From Halichondria panicea (taxonomy: Eukaryota > Porifera > Demospongiae > Suberitida > Halichondriidae): 64,000 nt of DNA. The notes under the pieces were generated by a model that was not told the DNA's origin, ran no database searches, and was given only the letters and a program-made list of their open reading frames with translations. The number at the start of each line of letters is the position of its first letter. Position 1 is the first letter of the stretch. This document shows, piece after piece, positions 1-9,773 of the stretch. Location: NCBI RefSeq assembly GCF_963675165.1, contig NC_087379.1, forward strand, positions 1,740,201-1,804,200, in the 5' to 3' direction. The translations under genes were made by a program, and so were the position numbers.

Positions 1-2
1 GA

Positions 3-905
3 GCAGGAGTGAGAGCTGGTAACCACATATACATCCATCATGAAGCTGGAGGCATCTTTAACAAACATGGAATTGTTTACAAGAACGATGAAGAAGGTGC
101 AAGTGTGGCCTACTATGAGAAAAGTTTGGATTCAATTGTTGCGTGCTCACTGGAAAACTTTGCAAATGGAAATCCTATTTCGCTGTATCACTATGGGGTG
201 TCATACCTTTGGAACTTGATGGCACAGAAAGGAAGTTGCTCAACAAGAAGATACGTACTATCACGTCAAGAGGTGGTGCAGAATGTATTCTACTACAATA
301 AGCACCTGGATGAAGTTCAAATCACTCATCAAAACCGAAGCGAATGTTTTGCCACAGCATGCACTAGTCGTACACCACTAGTTGTTGAGAATCCAGTGTT
401 TCCCGCGACAGATGATTCTATCTTCAGAGTGTATCATTTGAGTCACACAATTCACCCAAACCACTTGAAACCAGGAGACCATATCTATGCCTACAGAAAG
501 TTGAGAGTATATTCCCATCACGGTATCTACATCGGCAGGAACAACTCAGGAGTACACATTGTAATCCATTTCACCGGAGCTCCGGGGACTTATAAATCAA
601 AGTCCACGGCTAAAATAAGAAGAGCAAGTCTGGACGAATTCTTAGATGGGGCCGACCTGCAATTGGTATCCTACCACGAAAACGCAGTGGAACAACCTGG
701 AATATCACACGCACGAAAGAGTCAGCCAGCTGCTGAAGTAATAAAAATGGCTGAGTACTATTCTATGAATCCTGATACATGGGGAGACTACCACCTTTTT
801 AATAACAATTGCGAACATTTTTCCATCTTTTGCAAGACCGGAGAATTTGTTGGTATCAACAGTGACATTCAAGATCAAACTAAAAGCTCGTGTACCATTC
901 AATGA
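3..905 (+). CDS. Tandem LRAT-domain protein, 5' end outside window
   Basis: The open frame runs from the window edge (about 300 residues visible) to a stop at 905. The frame is still open at base 3, and relatives have about 20 more residues before the GDHIY motif, so the true start lies upstream. Two LRAT-type (NlpC/P60-like) modules are visible. The first has KHG but no second His, and its NQSE-type motif replaces the Cys motif. The second has KPGDHIYAYR, HHGIYIG at about residue 170, VIHF, and NNCEHF at about 265-270, so the His/His/Cys triad is complete. Known members of this family transfer acyl groups through a Cys thioester (LRAT on retinol, PLAAT on phospholipids); the substrate here is unknown. 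The C-terminus is short and polar, without the hydrophobic tail of the 41347 paralogue. A decayed copy of its 3' end lies at 30370-30585. Confidence 0.8.
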   Translation, partial: AGVRAGNHIYIHHEAGGIFNKHGIVYKNDEEGASVAYYEKSLDSIVACSLENFANGNPISLYHYGVSYLWNLMAQKGSCSTRRYVLSRQEVVQNVFYYNKHLDEVQITHQNRSECFATACTSRTPLVVENPVFPATDDSIFRVYHLSHTIHPNHLKPGDHIYAYRKLRVYSHHGIYIGRNNSGVHIVIHFTGAPGTYKSKSTAKIRRASLDEFLDGADLQLVSYHENAVEQPGISHARKSQPAAEVIKMAEYYSMNPDTWGDYHLFNNNCEHFSIFCKTGEFVGINSDIQDQTKSSCTIQ

Positions 906-1914
906 ACAATGCTCTACGCTGCACACAAAAGTACTGTTAAACATTGTAGTGAATACGTGCATGCACATGTGTGTTAAAATTAAGCAATGAAAACACTGCA
1001 GGTGCTTATGCCTCGGTGGAGATGCCAAAGCTACATAACATAAAGCTACTAATAGCTTTTATTGCATGCAAACTCAAATAGTGGGTAATGATCGACCATG
1101 ATTATTATATCAAGTTGAAGCAAATTAATTAGTATACATGTTTGAACCTTTGAAGGTCAATTTCAGATGAGGAATTAAGGAGATTGAGAATTCTAAAGCT
1201 ATACAGAGACACGATCCAACATCCTACGTACGTATTATACAGCATCACATGACTTGTATCATCAACCCACGTATAATCAATCTACTCAATATCATCATAA
1301 TTTAACGAAGGGAACATTATTTTGTACAGTAACTTGCTCAAGTAACTTTCTCAAGATGGCCAACATTAGCTTGCATGCATGGTAATGGTAATGATCTCCC
1401 ATCAACTATAATGTATACAGTATACAATGTAGAATATAAAGTATAGACAATTGGACAACAAAACCACCACACTAGCTATAATAGTACTTTACCAGGGATG
1501 CTCCCACACTGGTCGGTGGTGGTTGATACTAACCACCACTAGACAAAAAAGAACTACCACTTAGGCCCTATACAGGTACATGTACATAAACGAGCGTGTG
1601 AGTCTGAGGTTTAAAAATAGCCACTATTCCAAAAATGTTGGGCACATCACTGACTTATACTTATAGAGGGGTACTTTAGACTAAAATTTGTTGGATTACT
1701 TCATGGCCATAAAACACATCAGTATAAGGCTCTTGTGTATCCCATTGATAATAGCCATAAACACATACATAAGAGTATGCTACATAAATAAGGATCACAA
1801 TGATCACAACAATTATGTCTCCATTAGAGGGGACTGTCCATGCATGGGGGGGGGGGGGGGGGAGTACCTATTATAGCTATTAATCAGTCAGTATAATTAT
1901 GTATACATACATGT
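906..1914. other. Intergenic, no gene seen
   Basis: This stretch contains a fragment at about 995-1110 of a dispersed element with GCCTCGGTG ends (fuller copy at 45082-45603). It also holds AT-rich unique DNA, a 16-base G run at about 1846-1861, and one diverged copy of the LRAT upstream block at 1830-1870. No spliced or unspliced coding signal is convincing. Confidence 0.5.
1830..1870 (+). promoter_or_regulatory. Diverged copy of the LRAT upstream block
   Basis: GGGGACTGTCC followed by a poly-G run and GGAGTACC. The same order (GGGACTGTCCC, G-rich, GAGTACC) is found upstream of LRAT genes at 36440 and 41125. It lies about 360 bp before the broken LRAT remnant at 2233. The G run has expanded, so this copy may be inactive. 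Confidence 0.4.
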
Positions 1915-1919
1915 AATAG

Positions 1920-2046
1920 TTAGACACTGTTTTGGAGGTGTCTATGGGATTTAGAAGCCCAAAGGCACTGATCCCGGGTGTAGCGAAGGTACTACAAGTG
2001 GCTGAGGGCTTCTAAATCACATGGACACCGACAAAACAGTGCCTAG
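1920..2046. mobile_element. MITE with TTAGACACTG-type ends
   Basis: A foldback element whose two arms match over about 40 bp. The left arm reads TTAGACACTGTTTTGG and the right arm, reversed, reads CTAGGCACTGTTTTG. The inner arms share GATTTAGAAGCCC. A second member lies at 24519-24651. No transposase is present. Confidence 0.6.
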
Positions 2047-2232
2047 ATGCTAGTGTGCATGCGCAAACCTCTTAACTACAATACAACACGTTTACTTTGC
2101 TTAACAACGGAATACTAAGTAAGTTGCAGGTATACAAGTCCCATAGTATACCTCCTCTGTGGCACGTACTTTCCCGTGTACTTGCCATGTAGATCTTATC
2201 AACAGTGTCTATAAAGTACAATAGCAAAACCA

Positions 2233-2400
2233 ATGGCTGACAAACAAGACAGACTGCAGGTGTGGAATCAGAAACTAGTGATCACATATACATCCATGAA
2301 GTTAGAGGCATCTTTAAAAAGCACACAATCGTTTACAAGGATAATGAAGGTAGCCTACTATGGCAACGACTGGGATAGGATTAGGCATATTTTTAGCTTG
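2233..2400 (+). pseudogene. LRAT first-domain remnant
   Basis: It starts with ATGGCTGACAAACAAGACAG, matching the start of the intact gene at 41347. It continues through the 'WNQK' region and a degraded GDHIY/HEAGG region with deletions, then loses homology. Only the N-terminal part of the first LRAT-like domain survives and the frame shifts after about 20 codons. It abuts the 3' end of BBS2 copy 1. Confidence 0.65.
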
Positions 2401-2533
2401 ATTAGCTATCCCAAAGAAATGCTCTATAATTATAGCTAGCATATTATTAATATGCATATTCACCAACGGAAATCATAAAGTCAGGAATCAACAACCCCAC
2501 CCCCTCATTCCGTTTCCAATCCCTCTTCCTTTT

Positions 2534-5500
2534 CTATCTATGGTTCTCACACACCCCCCCACTCACTGAGACGTTTCCCTGTGCATCTCCGTCAGGAATG
2601 ATGACTCCGAACTCTGTCTTGAGCATGGTACTGGCGGGGATCACCCCCATAGGACCGGACACACCCACCTCCCCCTCAGGGTCCTTGGACGAGGCTACCT
2701 GCCAGCCGGGGGTACAGATCACAGAAATTAATACTGAAAATTATAATTATTGTAGCAATGAAATATGCAAAATTATTACAGAGTAGTTACTAATCGACAA
2801 AGACATTTACCTTTTCATTGATTTCGAAGTTCTTTAGCTCCATCGTTAAGTTCTATATAGGGACAAAAGGATGGACCTTACTTAACTTGATAGTACCAGT
2901 GATAATATTTGTAACTTACGGTACCAAAACAGTTCGAAACTATCGATTCTCATTCACCCCACGCCCACACACTCTCACACCTGTCTCCTCTTCGTAAGCT
3001 CCTGGAGTGCCTTGCTCTCCGGCCCTAATGACAAGCTGTGTTGCTGGGAGACCATCCCCATACTAGCGGGCAAGTAACCTCTGACTTCTCCCTCCACTGA
3101 GCAACAGATCAACTCCTCCTTGCCGTCCAATCGGTAGTCAGCCTGAGAGGGGGGGGCGGGGTGTGGGTAAAGCCATACACTATAGCAACACAATGTGATG
3201 AATGTGCTTGGAAAGGCCTACTGCACAGGGCCAACTTTAGAATGCAGAGTGTACACATGTTACTGCAGGTAGTTCCAAGGGCTACCAAATGTATCTTTCT
3301 GCTGAATTGTGAACCTATAGCTCAAGTTATCCTATAGCTCAAGCAGGAGTGCGCACTCAAGTTATGACAAATCCCCAAGGCTATGTTTTTTCTTCTCAAA
3401 TGGAACTGAAAGCAATCACTGATCTAAACACATCATTAGATATTGCACCAATACAACTACAATTGATACACAATAATCCTCTCCCTACACACAGAGCTCA
3501 CTATTACTGTACATGTACGATACGATACACTAATTCCCTCACCTGCACAATGCCGGCCACGGTGGAGGAGAAGGTGTCCTTGTAAATGACGTTACCGGTC
3601 TGACTGCTACGAACGTCCACTTTCCCACTCGACCATCCTGTTATAACCTCAGGCACTCCGTCCTCGTTCATGTCAAACCCTGCCATACATATCGGCTGGT
3701 GCTTCGACTGTGTGGGTGTGTGGGGTGAAACAGTACTCATAGCTATCTTTGAATATCCATCCCTTGATTGCACACATTTTCAGTTTTCAAAGTTAAGAAA
3801 AGATTAATACACATTCAAAGTTAAGATACACATTCTACAGGCTTTTTTAGAGGGGCAGCTAGTTAGACACACCCCTCACGCACTTTGATCCTCCAGAATC
3901 TCTCTTGTCCGCTGTACACGCCCACTATTCCATTGGCAAGGGCGTAACTGAACTTGTCTCCCTGCAGGGGACATAGCGCCACCACTGCCTCAGCCTCGTT
4001 AATCTCTGTGGGGGCACACATAAGATACGTCAAGTGAAATTATGACAGGGCAACACGTGTGTACTTTAAGCTACTACTATCCTATCTCTTATCCTTCCAA
4101 ACTCTCCCTAAGTGTCAAATGGTAAATATACAATCATGTATATAACTAGTTGAACAGTACCGTTGATCCAATGTCAATGAACGCTTAGAAAGAGACATAG
4201 AGACATTTCAAATAATGCAAAATTTCGCCAGAGTCACAATTTGTCAATTTTCAGCTTTGTACCATGGGCTATAATCCAAGGTATGGCCAAATATTGGCAA
4301 ATATGAACGTTGATGACACCATTTGAAAAGTCTTGCTTCAGAAAATCATAAAATTGTTGAAATTAGATCCATGGAATTCAAGTTATGGCAGCTGAAAAAG
4401 TTCCCAAACCACATAAGTCTGGGCACTCTAGTTATAATTATGGTCACAGTTTACGTACAAAACAACCCCTTAACAAATGCCACCTCCGTACATTTATGGC
4501 CTAAACTTTGCTCTCTAAATGTACAGGAGATGCCACTGCACACACACCACGTGTTCATACACACAGAGCTATACAGATGCAGACACTAGCTCACCTGCGT
4601 ACAGTTCATCGCCCTGGAACACTCTGATGTCATAGTCCTCAGAGCCGACCAGCAGCTCATTCCTCCCATCAGAGTTGAAGTCTGCCAGGGCCAGCGAGCA
4701 CACATTGTCCCCGGTTACCTAGGCAGGTTGTCAAGGCATGAGCATAGCTATAATATTGTTACATTTGGTAGTAGCTACGTCTTAATAATTTATTGAAGAG
4801 GAACCATTTCATAGTGGTACTGAGTAGATACTCACTGTCCAGAACGAGTCTTGTCCCTCGTGGTCCAGTCCTGTGATTGCACAATTACCCCCAACAAAGG
4901 CCAGGGGCTTACTCATGTCCGCCAGCTGCCCTATCAGTATGGTATTAGCTCCGTCAGGCAGCTGCATGGAGAGAATAAAGTGTTTCAACCTGTGTCATAG
5001 TAAGTCAAATCTTGGGTGGCCACTATAGACAGTTTTTACTATCAGGAGATACCCAGTACAATCACGGTTGTTAGTAAGTCACCTCTTTATTACAGCCATT
5101 GTTTGGGGTGGCCACTGTAAAACAGTTTTTACTGTATGTATACTATCAGGAGTTACCCAGTACAATCACGACATTAATTGTGCATTAATTATATGAACTG
5201 GCTGACTATTTAAATCTGCATTTTGTGTTACATGTAGTAACAATCTACATGTAGAAAGGCAATACAAGGAATCGTTCAAAATCACTTGTCATTCCTACCC
5301 CAGGATAAACCACACCCACCACCCCTCCCCCTCACCTCCTTATAGAACAGCTCAGAGTTTTGCTCCACATCGTATGCTAGTACGTTGGTCTGGGTACCGA
5401 CCACCAACACGTCCTGGTTCAGTTCCGGATCCAGTTTCCCCGCTGCCAATGATGTCACATGTTGTCCGATGCTCAGCAGAGTGATGTCAGAGTCTGAGGA

Positions 5501-5957
5501 TGAGACTGAGAGACGTGCAGTGGGTGTGGTTGAGGGGGAGGGGCTAGACATACGACGGTGAGGTGTGTGTATGAAAACCTGCACAGGAAGAAAACTAAAT
5601 GTTAGTATGATCGACATGAAACAGTAGTAAAGATACATAGCAGTATGCTCAACACTTTCATGTTGACTGTAAAAGCTAGAGTGATCTTTACTTCTACGCA
5701 AGTTATTATAGCATCTGTTTAGGTCATAATTACAATGTACATAGACAGTAATCTGTTGTATATTGTAAGCACAGGGCTAGGGAACGTATGAGCCAACGTG
5801 TGAATGTTGAGAAGTGCACTGTAATTAGAATTAACACTACCTTTCCACCATTTGTAGCTGCAGTTAGTGATGGATGCCTGCCATCGTAATGTCCGACCGT
5901 CACCAGTCTGGGGAAGATCTTTTGGTTCAGTTTGAGCGTGAAAATGGGCACCAGCAT
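2534..5957 (-). CDS. BBS2: BBS2 N-terminal half, copy 1 (nine exons)
   Basis: Bardet-Biedl syndrome 2 protein, a beta-propeller subunit of the BBSome that carries membrane cargo at cilia. Exons on the - strand: 5957-5841 (start [10 protein letters not shown]), 5578-5336 (LVGTQTN), 4961-4836, 4718-4595 (VTGDN, YDIRVF), 4005-3884, 3707-3543 ([10 protein letters not shown]), 3142-2981 ([13 protein letters not shown]), 2852-2811, 2698-2567. All junctions are GT-AG and phases match throughout. Together they give about 411 residues with no stop. If the last donor is not used, ten more codons follow to TAG near 2531-2533. Animal BBS2 is roughly 720 residues, so the C-terminal half is missing. To the left lies only a broken LRAT gene, so no downstream exons are available. 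It is either a truncated expressed propeller or a 3'-truncated duplicate. Confidence 0.85.
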
Positions 5958-6060
5958 CTTTGTTTAGATGGGCTTGATTGCAAAAGGATAAATAAAGGGG
6001 GCGTAGCTGCTCGCCTGCAGCCTTTTTTATCAACGATCATTTCCATTTGAGCAAATATTT
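5958..6060 (-). promoter_or_regulatory. Conserved 5' flank of BBS2 copies
   Basis: The block just before the start codon (AAGGGGGCGTAGCTGCT, then GCAGCC, then ATCAACGATCATTTCC on the + strand) is nearly identical upstream of copy 2 (21240-21300). In copy 3 it is displaced to 35060-35115 by insertions. It therefore belonged to the original BBS2 promoter/5' leader. I see no convincing RFX X-box in it. Confidence 0.4.
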
Positions 6061-6420
6061 TCTTCTTCAGAAGAGAAAATTGGAGGAACAAAGAAAGAAA
6101 GAAGGAAGCGACAAAGAAAAAGGAGAGCATGCCTGCTTTGCTAAGTCGCGTGATCCCCTAAATTTTAACGAGCGTGGGCGAGAGAAAAAACCTCAATAAC
6201 TGTCCTCTCCAGGTAGCCTCTACGCAGGCTCTCCTTTTTCTGTTCTTTATCACAATCGTTCAATAAGATAAAATACTGTATTATTCGTTCAATGAGATAA
6301 AATACGGTATTAATTGGAGGAATAAAGAAAGAAATAGACGTAAAGTTATGAAAAAGGAGAGCGTGGGAAGTCGCGTGAGGGTAGAAGGGTGGTAGAAGGG
6401 TGAAAATGAGCGTGGGCATA
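6060..6420. repeat. Dispersed foldback repeat (CTCTCCTTTTTCTGTTCTTT)
   Basis: Two adjacent copies of a short foldback. One arm has GGCTCTCCTTTTTCTGTTC and the other GAAAGAAAG followed by AAAAAGGAGAG, ending in AAGTCGCGTGA. Relatives are at about 14695-14745, 21350-21470, 21950-22060, 42490-42620 and 44190-44325. The repeat is non-coding. Confidence 0.55.
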
Positions 6421-6987
6421 CTGAGCTAGAGATGTTGGACTGCCCACGCAGAGGTCTACGACTAGTAAAACTTTGCCTGCTGCAAGCTGGACATGGACTT
6501 GGAACTGGAAGTTTGCAAGCACTATAGCTAGCTATACCTTAGGCTTAGCTAGATGATCTACTAGTCTAGATTGTGTGTTTAGATTCTATCACTATTACCT
6601 TTTCTTGTGTCTTTCTACATGCTATAGTAGAATAGCTTAGTCATCATTATCATATAGCAGGTAGCTACTGCCACCAGAGCTGGCCACGCTGGTTCTCTGA
6701 TCTGACTTGCAGCACAGCTTGGTGGTTGTCTCAGTGCAGTACAGTACAGTCTTACTCTGAATGCGTGGGAGAATACCTTACGTCACGATTGTGGGCTACA
6801 TATCGCCCACGTTCATAAAAATCCTTGTGGATCACGCGATTTCCCAAACCAGGCCTTACGTTTTCTTAACTGTACGCCCATTTCTTTCTTTGCTGCCTCA
6901 CTATGTCTTTCTTATGTTTATGGATGAACAGTGACAACAGCAAGAAAAAGTAAGGCCTGGGAACGAGGCTACTCTCCAGGCCACACA
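6421..6987. other. Intergenic, no gene seen
   Basis: AT-rich sequence with no spliced or unspliced coding signal that I can support. The last part (from about 6900) leads into the inverted copy of the transposase 5' region. Confidence 0.4.
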
Positions 6988-7285
6988 GTAGAGTCAGCGA
7001 TCAATAATCGGAGCGATCAATTATCGTCAACTTTTTCTCGTGCAAGAGTGACTTACAACAAACACTGGTGCTACACAGAGGTGGACCTGGGTCTAAGCAG
7101 CAAGGATCCCAAAGAAGGCCGCTCAGATTCCTTTACCTCGAAAATAGCATACGCTAGATTGCAAAAACTGGTAATATCAATAGTCACACGATAACGATCT
7201 ATCTTCGATTAGCTGCTATAACTTGGCACTCAGTCAGAAAACAAAGAATATTCCCTTGCACAAAGATAGAGTAGATACTAAGCTA
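6988..7285 (+). repeat. Inverted copy of transposase 5' region
   Basis: Matches 11659-11947 in reverse complement almost base for base, apart from a 9-bp insertion near 7170. The matched piece is the 5' part of the transposase locus, so the two arms flank about 4.4 kb holding the rest of that gene. An open frame crosses it but with no downstream partner, so it is probably an inert duplicate. Confidence 0.7.
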
Positions 7286-7288
7286 GCC

Positions 7289-7644
7289 TAGTAGTCGAGC
7301 GCCGCCGCCCTCCTTGAAGGAGGTCGGGAATCAAGCCTATCCACAGTTTTGTTCTGGCCTGTTACGCAATAGTATCATGAATATCATTCATTCTATGTGG
7401 GTGCTAACCAATAGCGATGAATATCATTTATTAAAGTGGGTGTTGGCCTCGCCTCTCAGTCAATCCAACGTGTGCAAAATTCACACGTGGTACAGTTGAG
7501 TGGGTGTGATCAATGCCCTTGAGATACTGCAATCTGATTGGAGCTGGTGGAATTGTTGGATTTCCAACAACAGAACAAAACTGTGGATAGGCTTGATTCC
7601 CGACCTCCATCCGGGCAACGGTGGAGGGCGGCGGCGCCCGACTA
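7289..7644. mobile_element. Non-autonomous MULE-like element, 9-bp TSD
   Basis: The flanks 7280-7288 and 7645-7653 are both AAGCTAGCC, an exact 9-bp target-site duplication. The ends are inverted repeats, with GGTCGGGAATCAAGCC and CACAGTTTTGTTCTG present in both arms and GC-rich tips (CGCCGCCGCCC). Nine-bp duplications are typical of Mutator-like elements. There is no coding capacity. Confidence 0.65.
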
Positions 7645-7813
7645 AAGCTAGCCCTGCACAAAAACTTAAGGTCAACCAGAGTTCATATCATTTTTCGTTC
7701 ACGCATGCGCACTAAGAAATAAATACTCTTGTGTAAACCACTTTTATGGAAATCAGTCAACAGGGGTGAAGCTCCAGCTTAACAGCAAGTCAACAATTCA
7801 GCAAATGAACAAT

Positions 7814-9773
7814 TCATGACAACAGTTTTATCATTATAAAAATACGTTTTAAAGTTTGCAGTTTACACATAAAAATGATATTGATGCAGCTGATTTTGAT
7901 GATACCTTCACACAAATACAATGGTACATTTGGATTTTGGGCATTCAAATGGAAACACTTGGCTTGCTCGCAAGGAGAAGCTGCATGGTGGAATGTAATA
8001 GTTACATACTTTGCTCTTTAGAATCATTACCTTTAGTAGCACTTGAAGTATGTACACCACTTCGTGCACCCTTGCTCCTAGTTGTGGGAAGTTTCGTGGC
8101 AACACCAGCTTGCTGACCCTCTATAAAATAGGCAATGCATTCAGTGAAGCACCCTCAAAAAAGAATTACAAATTACCTTTAGTATCACTTGAAGTATGTA
8201 CACCACTTCGTGCACCCTTGCTCCTAGTTGTGGGAAGTTTCGTGGCAGCATCAGCTTGCGGACCCTCTATAAAATAGGCAATGCATTCAGTGAAGCACCC
8301 TCAAAAAAGAATTACAAATTACCTTTAGTAGCACTTGAAGTATGTACACCACTTCGTGCACCCTTGCTCCTAGTTGTGGGAAGTTTCGTGGCAACACCAG
8401 CTTGCTGACCCTCTATAAAATAGGCAATGCATTCAGTGAAGCACCCTCAAAAAAGAATTACAAATTACCTTTAGTAGCACTTGAAGTATGTACACCACTT
8501 CGTGCACCCTTGCTCCTAGTTGTGGGAAGTTTCGTGGCAGCATCAGCTTGCGGACCCTCTATAAAATAGGCAATGCATTCAGTGAAGCACCCTCAAAAAA
8601 GAATTACAAATTACCTTTAGTAGCACTTGAAGTATGTACACCACTTCGTGCACCCTTGCTCCTAGTTGTGGGAAGTTTCGTGGCAGCATCAGCTTGCTGA
8701 CCCTCTATAAAATAGGCAATGCATTCAGTGAAGCACCCTCAAAAAAGAATTACAAATTACCTTTAGTACCACTTGAAGTATGTACACCACTTCGTGCACC
8801 CTTGCTCCTAGTTGTGGGAAGTTTCGTGGCAGCATCAGCTTGCGGACCCTCTATAAAATAGGCAATGCATTCAGTGAAGCACCCTCAAAAAAGAATTACA
8901 AATTACCTTTAGTAGCACTTGAAGTATGTACACCACTTCGTGCACCCTTGCTCCTAGTTGTGGGAAGTTTCGTGGCAGCATCAGCTTGCTGACCCTCTAT
9001 AAAATAGGCAATGCATTCAGTGAAGCACCCTCAAAAAAGAATTACAAATTACCTTTAGTACCACTTGAAGTATGTACACCACTTCGTGCACCCTTGCTCC
9101 TAGTTGTGGGAAGTTTCGTGGCAGCATCAGCTTGCTGATCCTCTATGAAATAGGTAATGCATTAAATAATGGTGAGACTCTCTATGTGAATATATTAAGA
9201 AATTAAGGAGCATAATTTATCATACATACATCACGTGATACGTGCATGTATACTTCATATTTAAATGATGCACACCACAATCAGAATGTACGTGTAATTA
9301 AATACAGAACTTGAAATGATGCACACCCACGCACGCACACGCACACATCAACTAATAACATATAGTGTACCTCCTGTAGCCTTCTTCTCAGATCCGGTAA
9401 GGTCCTCCTTATCCAACTGAGTTCCTACACAAAATACGCATAGGGTTCTTGTAGTACTCAGTGGATCGAACTCCTCAGGCATGCAACTATAGCTTACAAA
9501 ATAATGTGTAAACTTACTTGTATTGTTGGCTAAACTTGTTTCGGATTCTGAAGAAGAATACCCGTACGATCCTCCCTGATTCCAGTCGCCTAAAAGAAAG
9601 AAATTAGCAATTTAAACAACGTTTACAAGAGTCTACAGTTACCTGCAAGTTCATCCCAATTCAACTCCTCATTGCCAGAAGGCTCAGACTGATTAGCAAG
9701 CGATTCTGTAACAGAAAGGAGCCTTATAATACATAGTGCGCATACACGATCAACTCACATGCACACACATACC
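7814..9773 (-). CDS. Ser/Thr/Lys-rich 3' exons with an 8-fold tandem exon
   Basis: Reading leftwards from the transposase C-terminus, a phase-consistent exon chain is visible: lysine-rich exon ending 9773, then 9705-9643, 9589-9518, 9424-9371, then eight 78-nt exons (9130-9053 and every 146 bp down to 8108-8031), then a terminal exon 7980-7814 ending in TGA. Every junction is phase 1, and donors and acceptors are canonical GT-AG. Each 78-nt exon encodes 26 residues beginning ADAATKLPTTRSKGARSG. The earlier exons are acidic and polar (EELNWDELA, GYSSSESETS). Function is unknown; it reads like a disordered tail. The final exon is less certain than the others. The gene model comes from splice-site and phase matching, and no transcript is available. 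Confidence 0.5.
8031..9176. repeat. 146-bp tandem repeat, eight units
   Basis: Eight near-identical 146-bp units. Differences alternate: odd and even units carry GCTTGCTGACC or GCTTGCGGACC, and GTAGCAC or GTACCAC, suggesting growth by two-unit blocks. Each unit contains a - strand acceptor, a 78-nt open segment and a donor, so this is a tandem exon array rather than a plain satellite. Confidence 0.9.

Noticed and set aside
705-1028. - strand ORF over the LRAT 3' end
   Set aside because: Antisense shadow of the LRAT Cys-motif region. The same shadow appears at 37273 and 42103 on paralogues.
8050-9138. Eight + strand ORFs of about 70 residues (MYTTSCTLAPSCGKF...) in the 146-bp repeat
   Set aside because: They are the antisense of the - strand exon array. 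Splice sites and phase support the - strand, and the + strand frames end at the intron part of each unit.
8031-9176. CRISPR-like array
   Set aside because: Units are 146 bp with no unique spacers, the genome is eukaryotic, and the internal exon structure explains the conservation.
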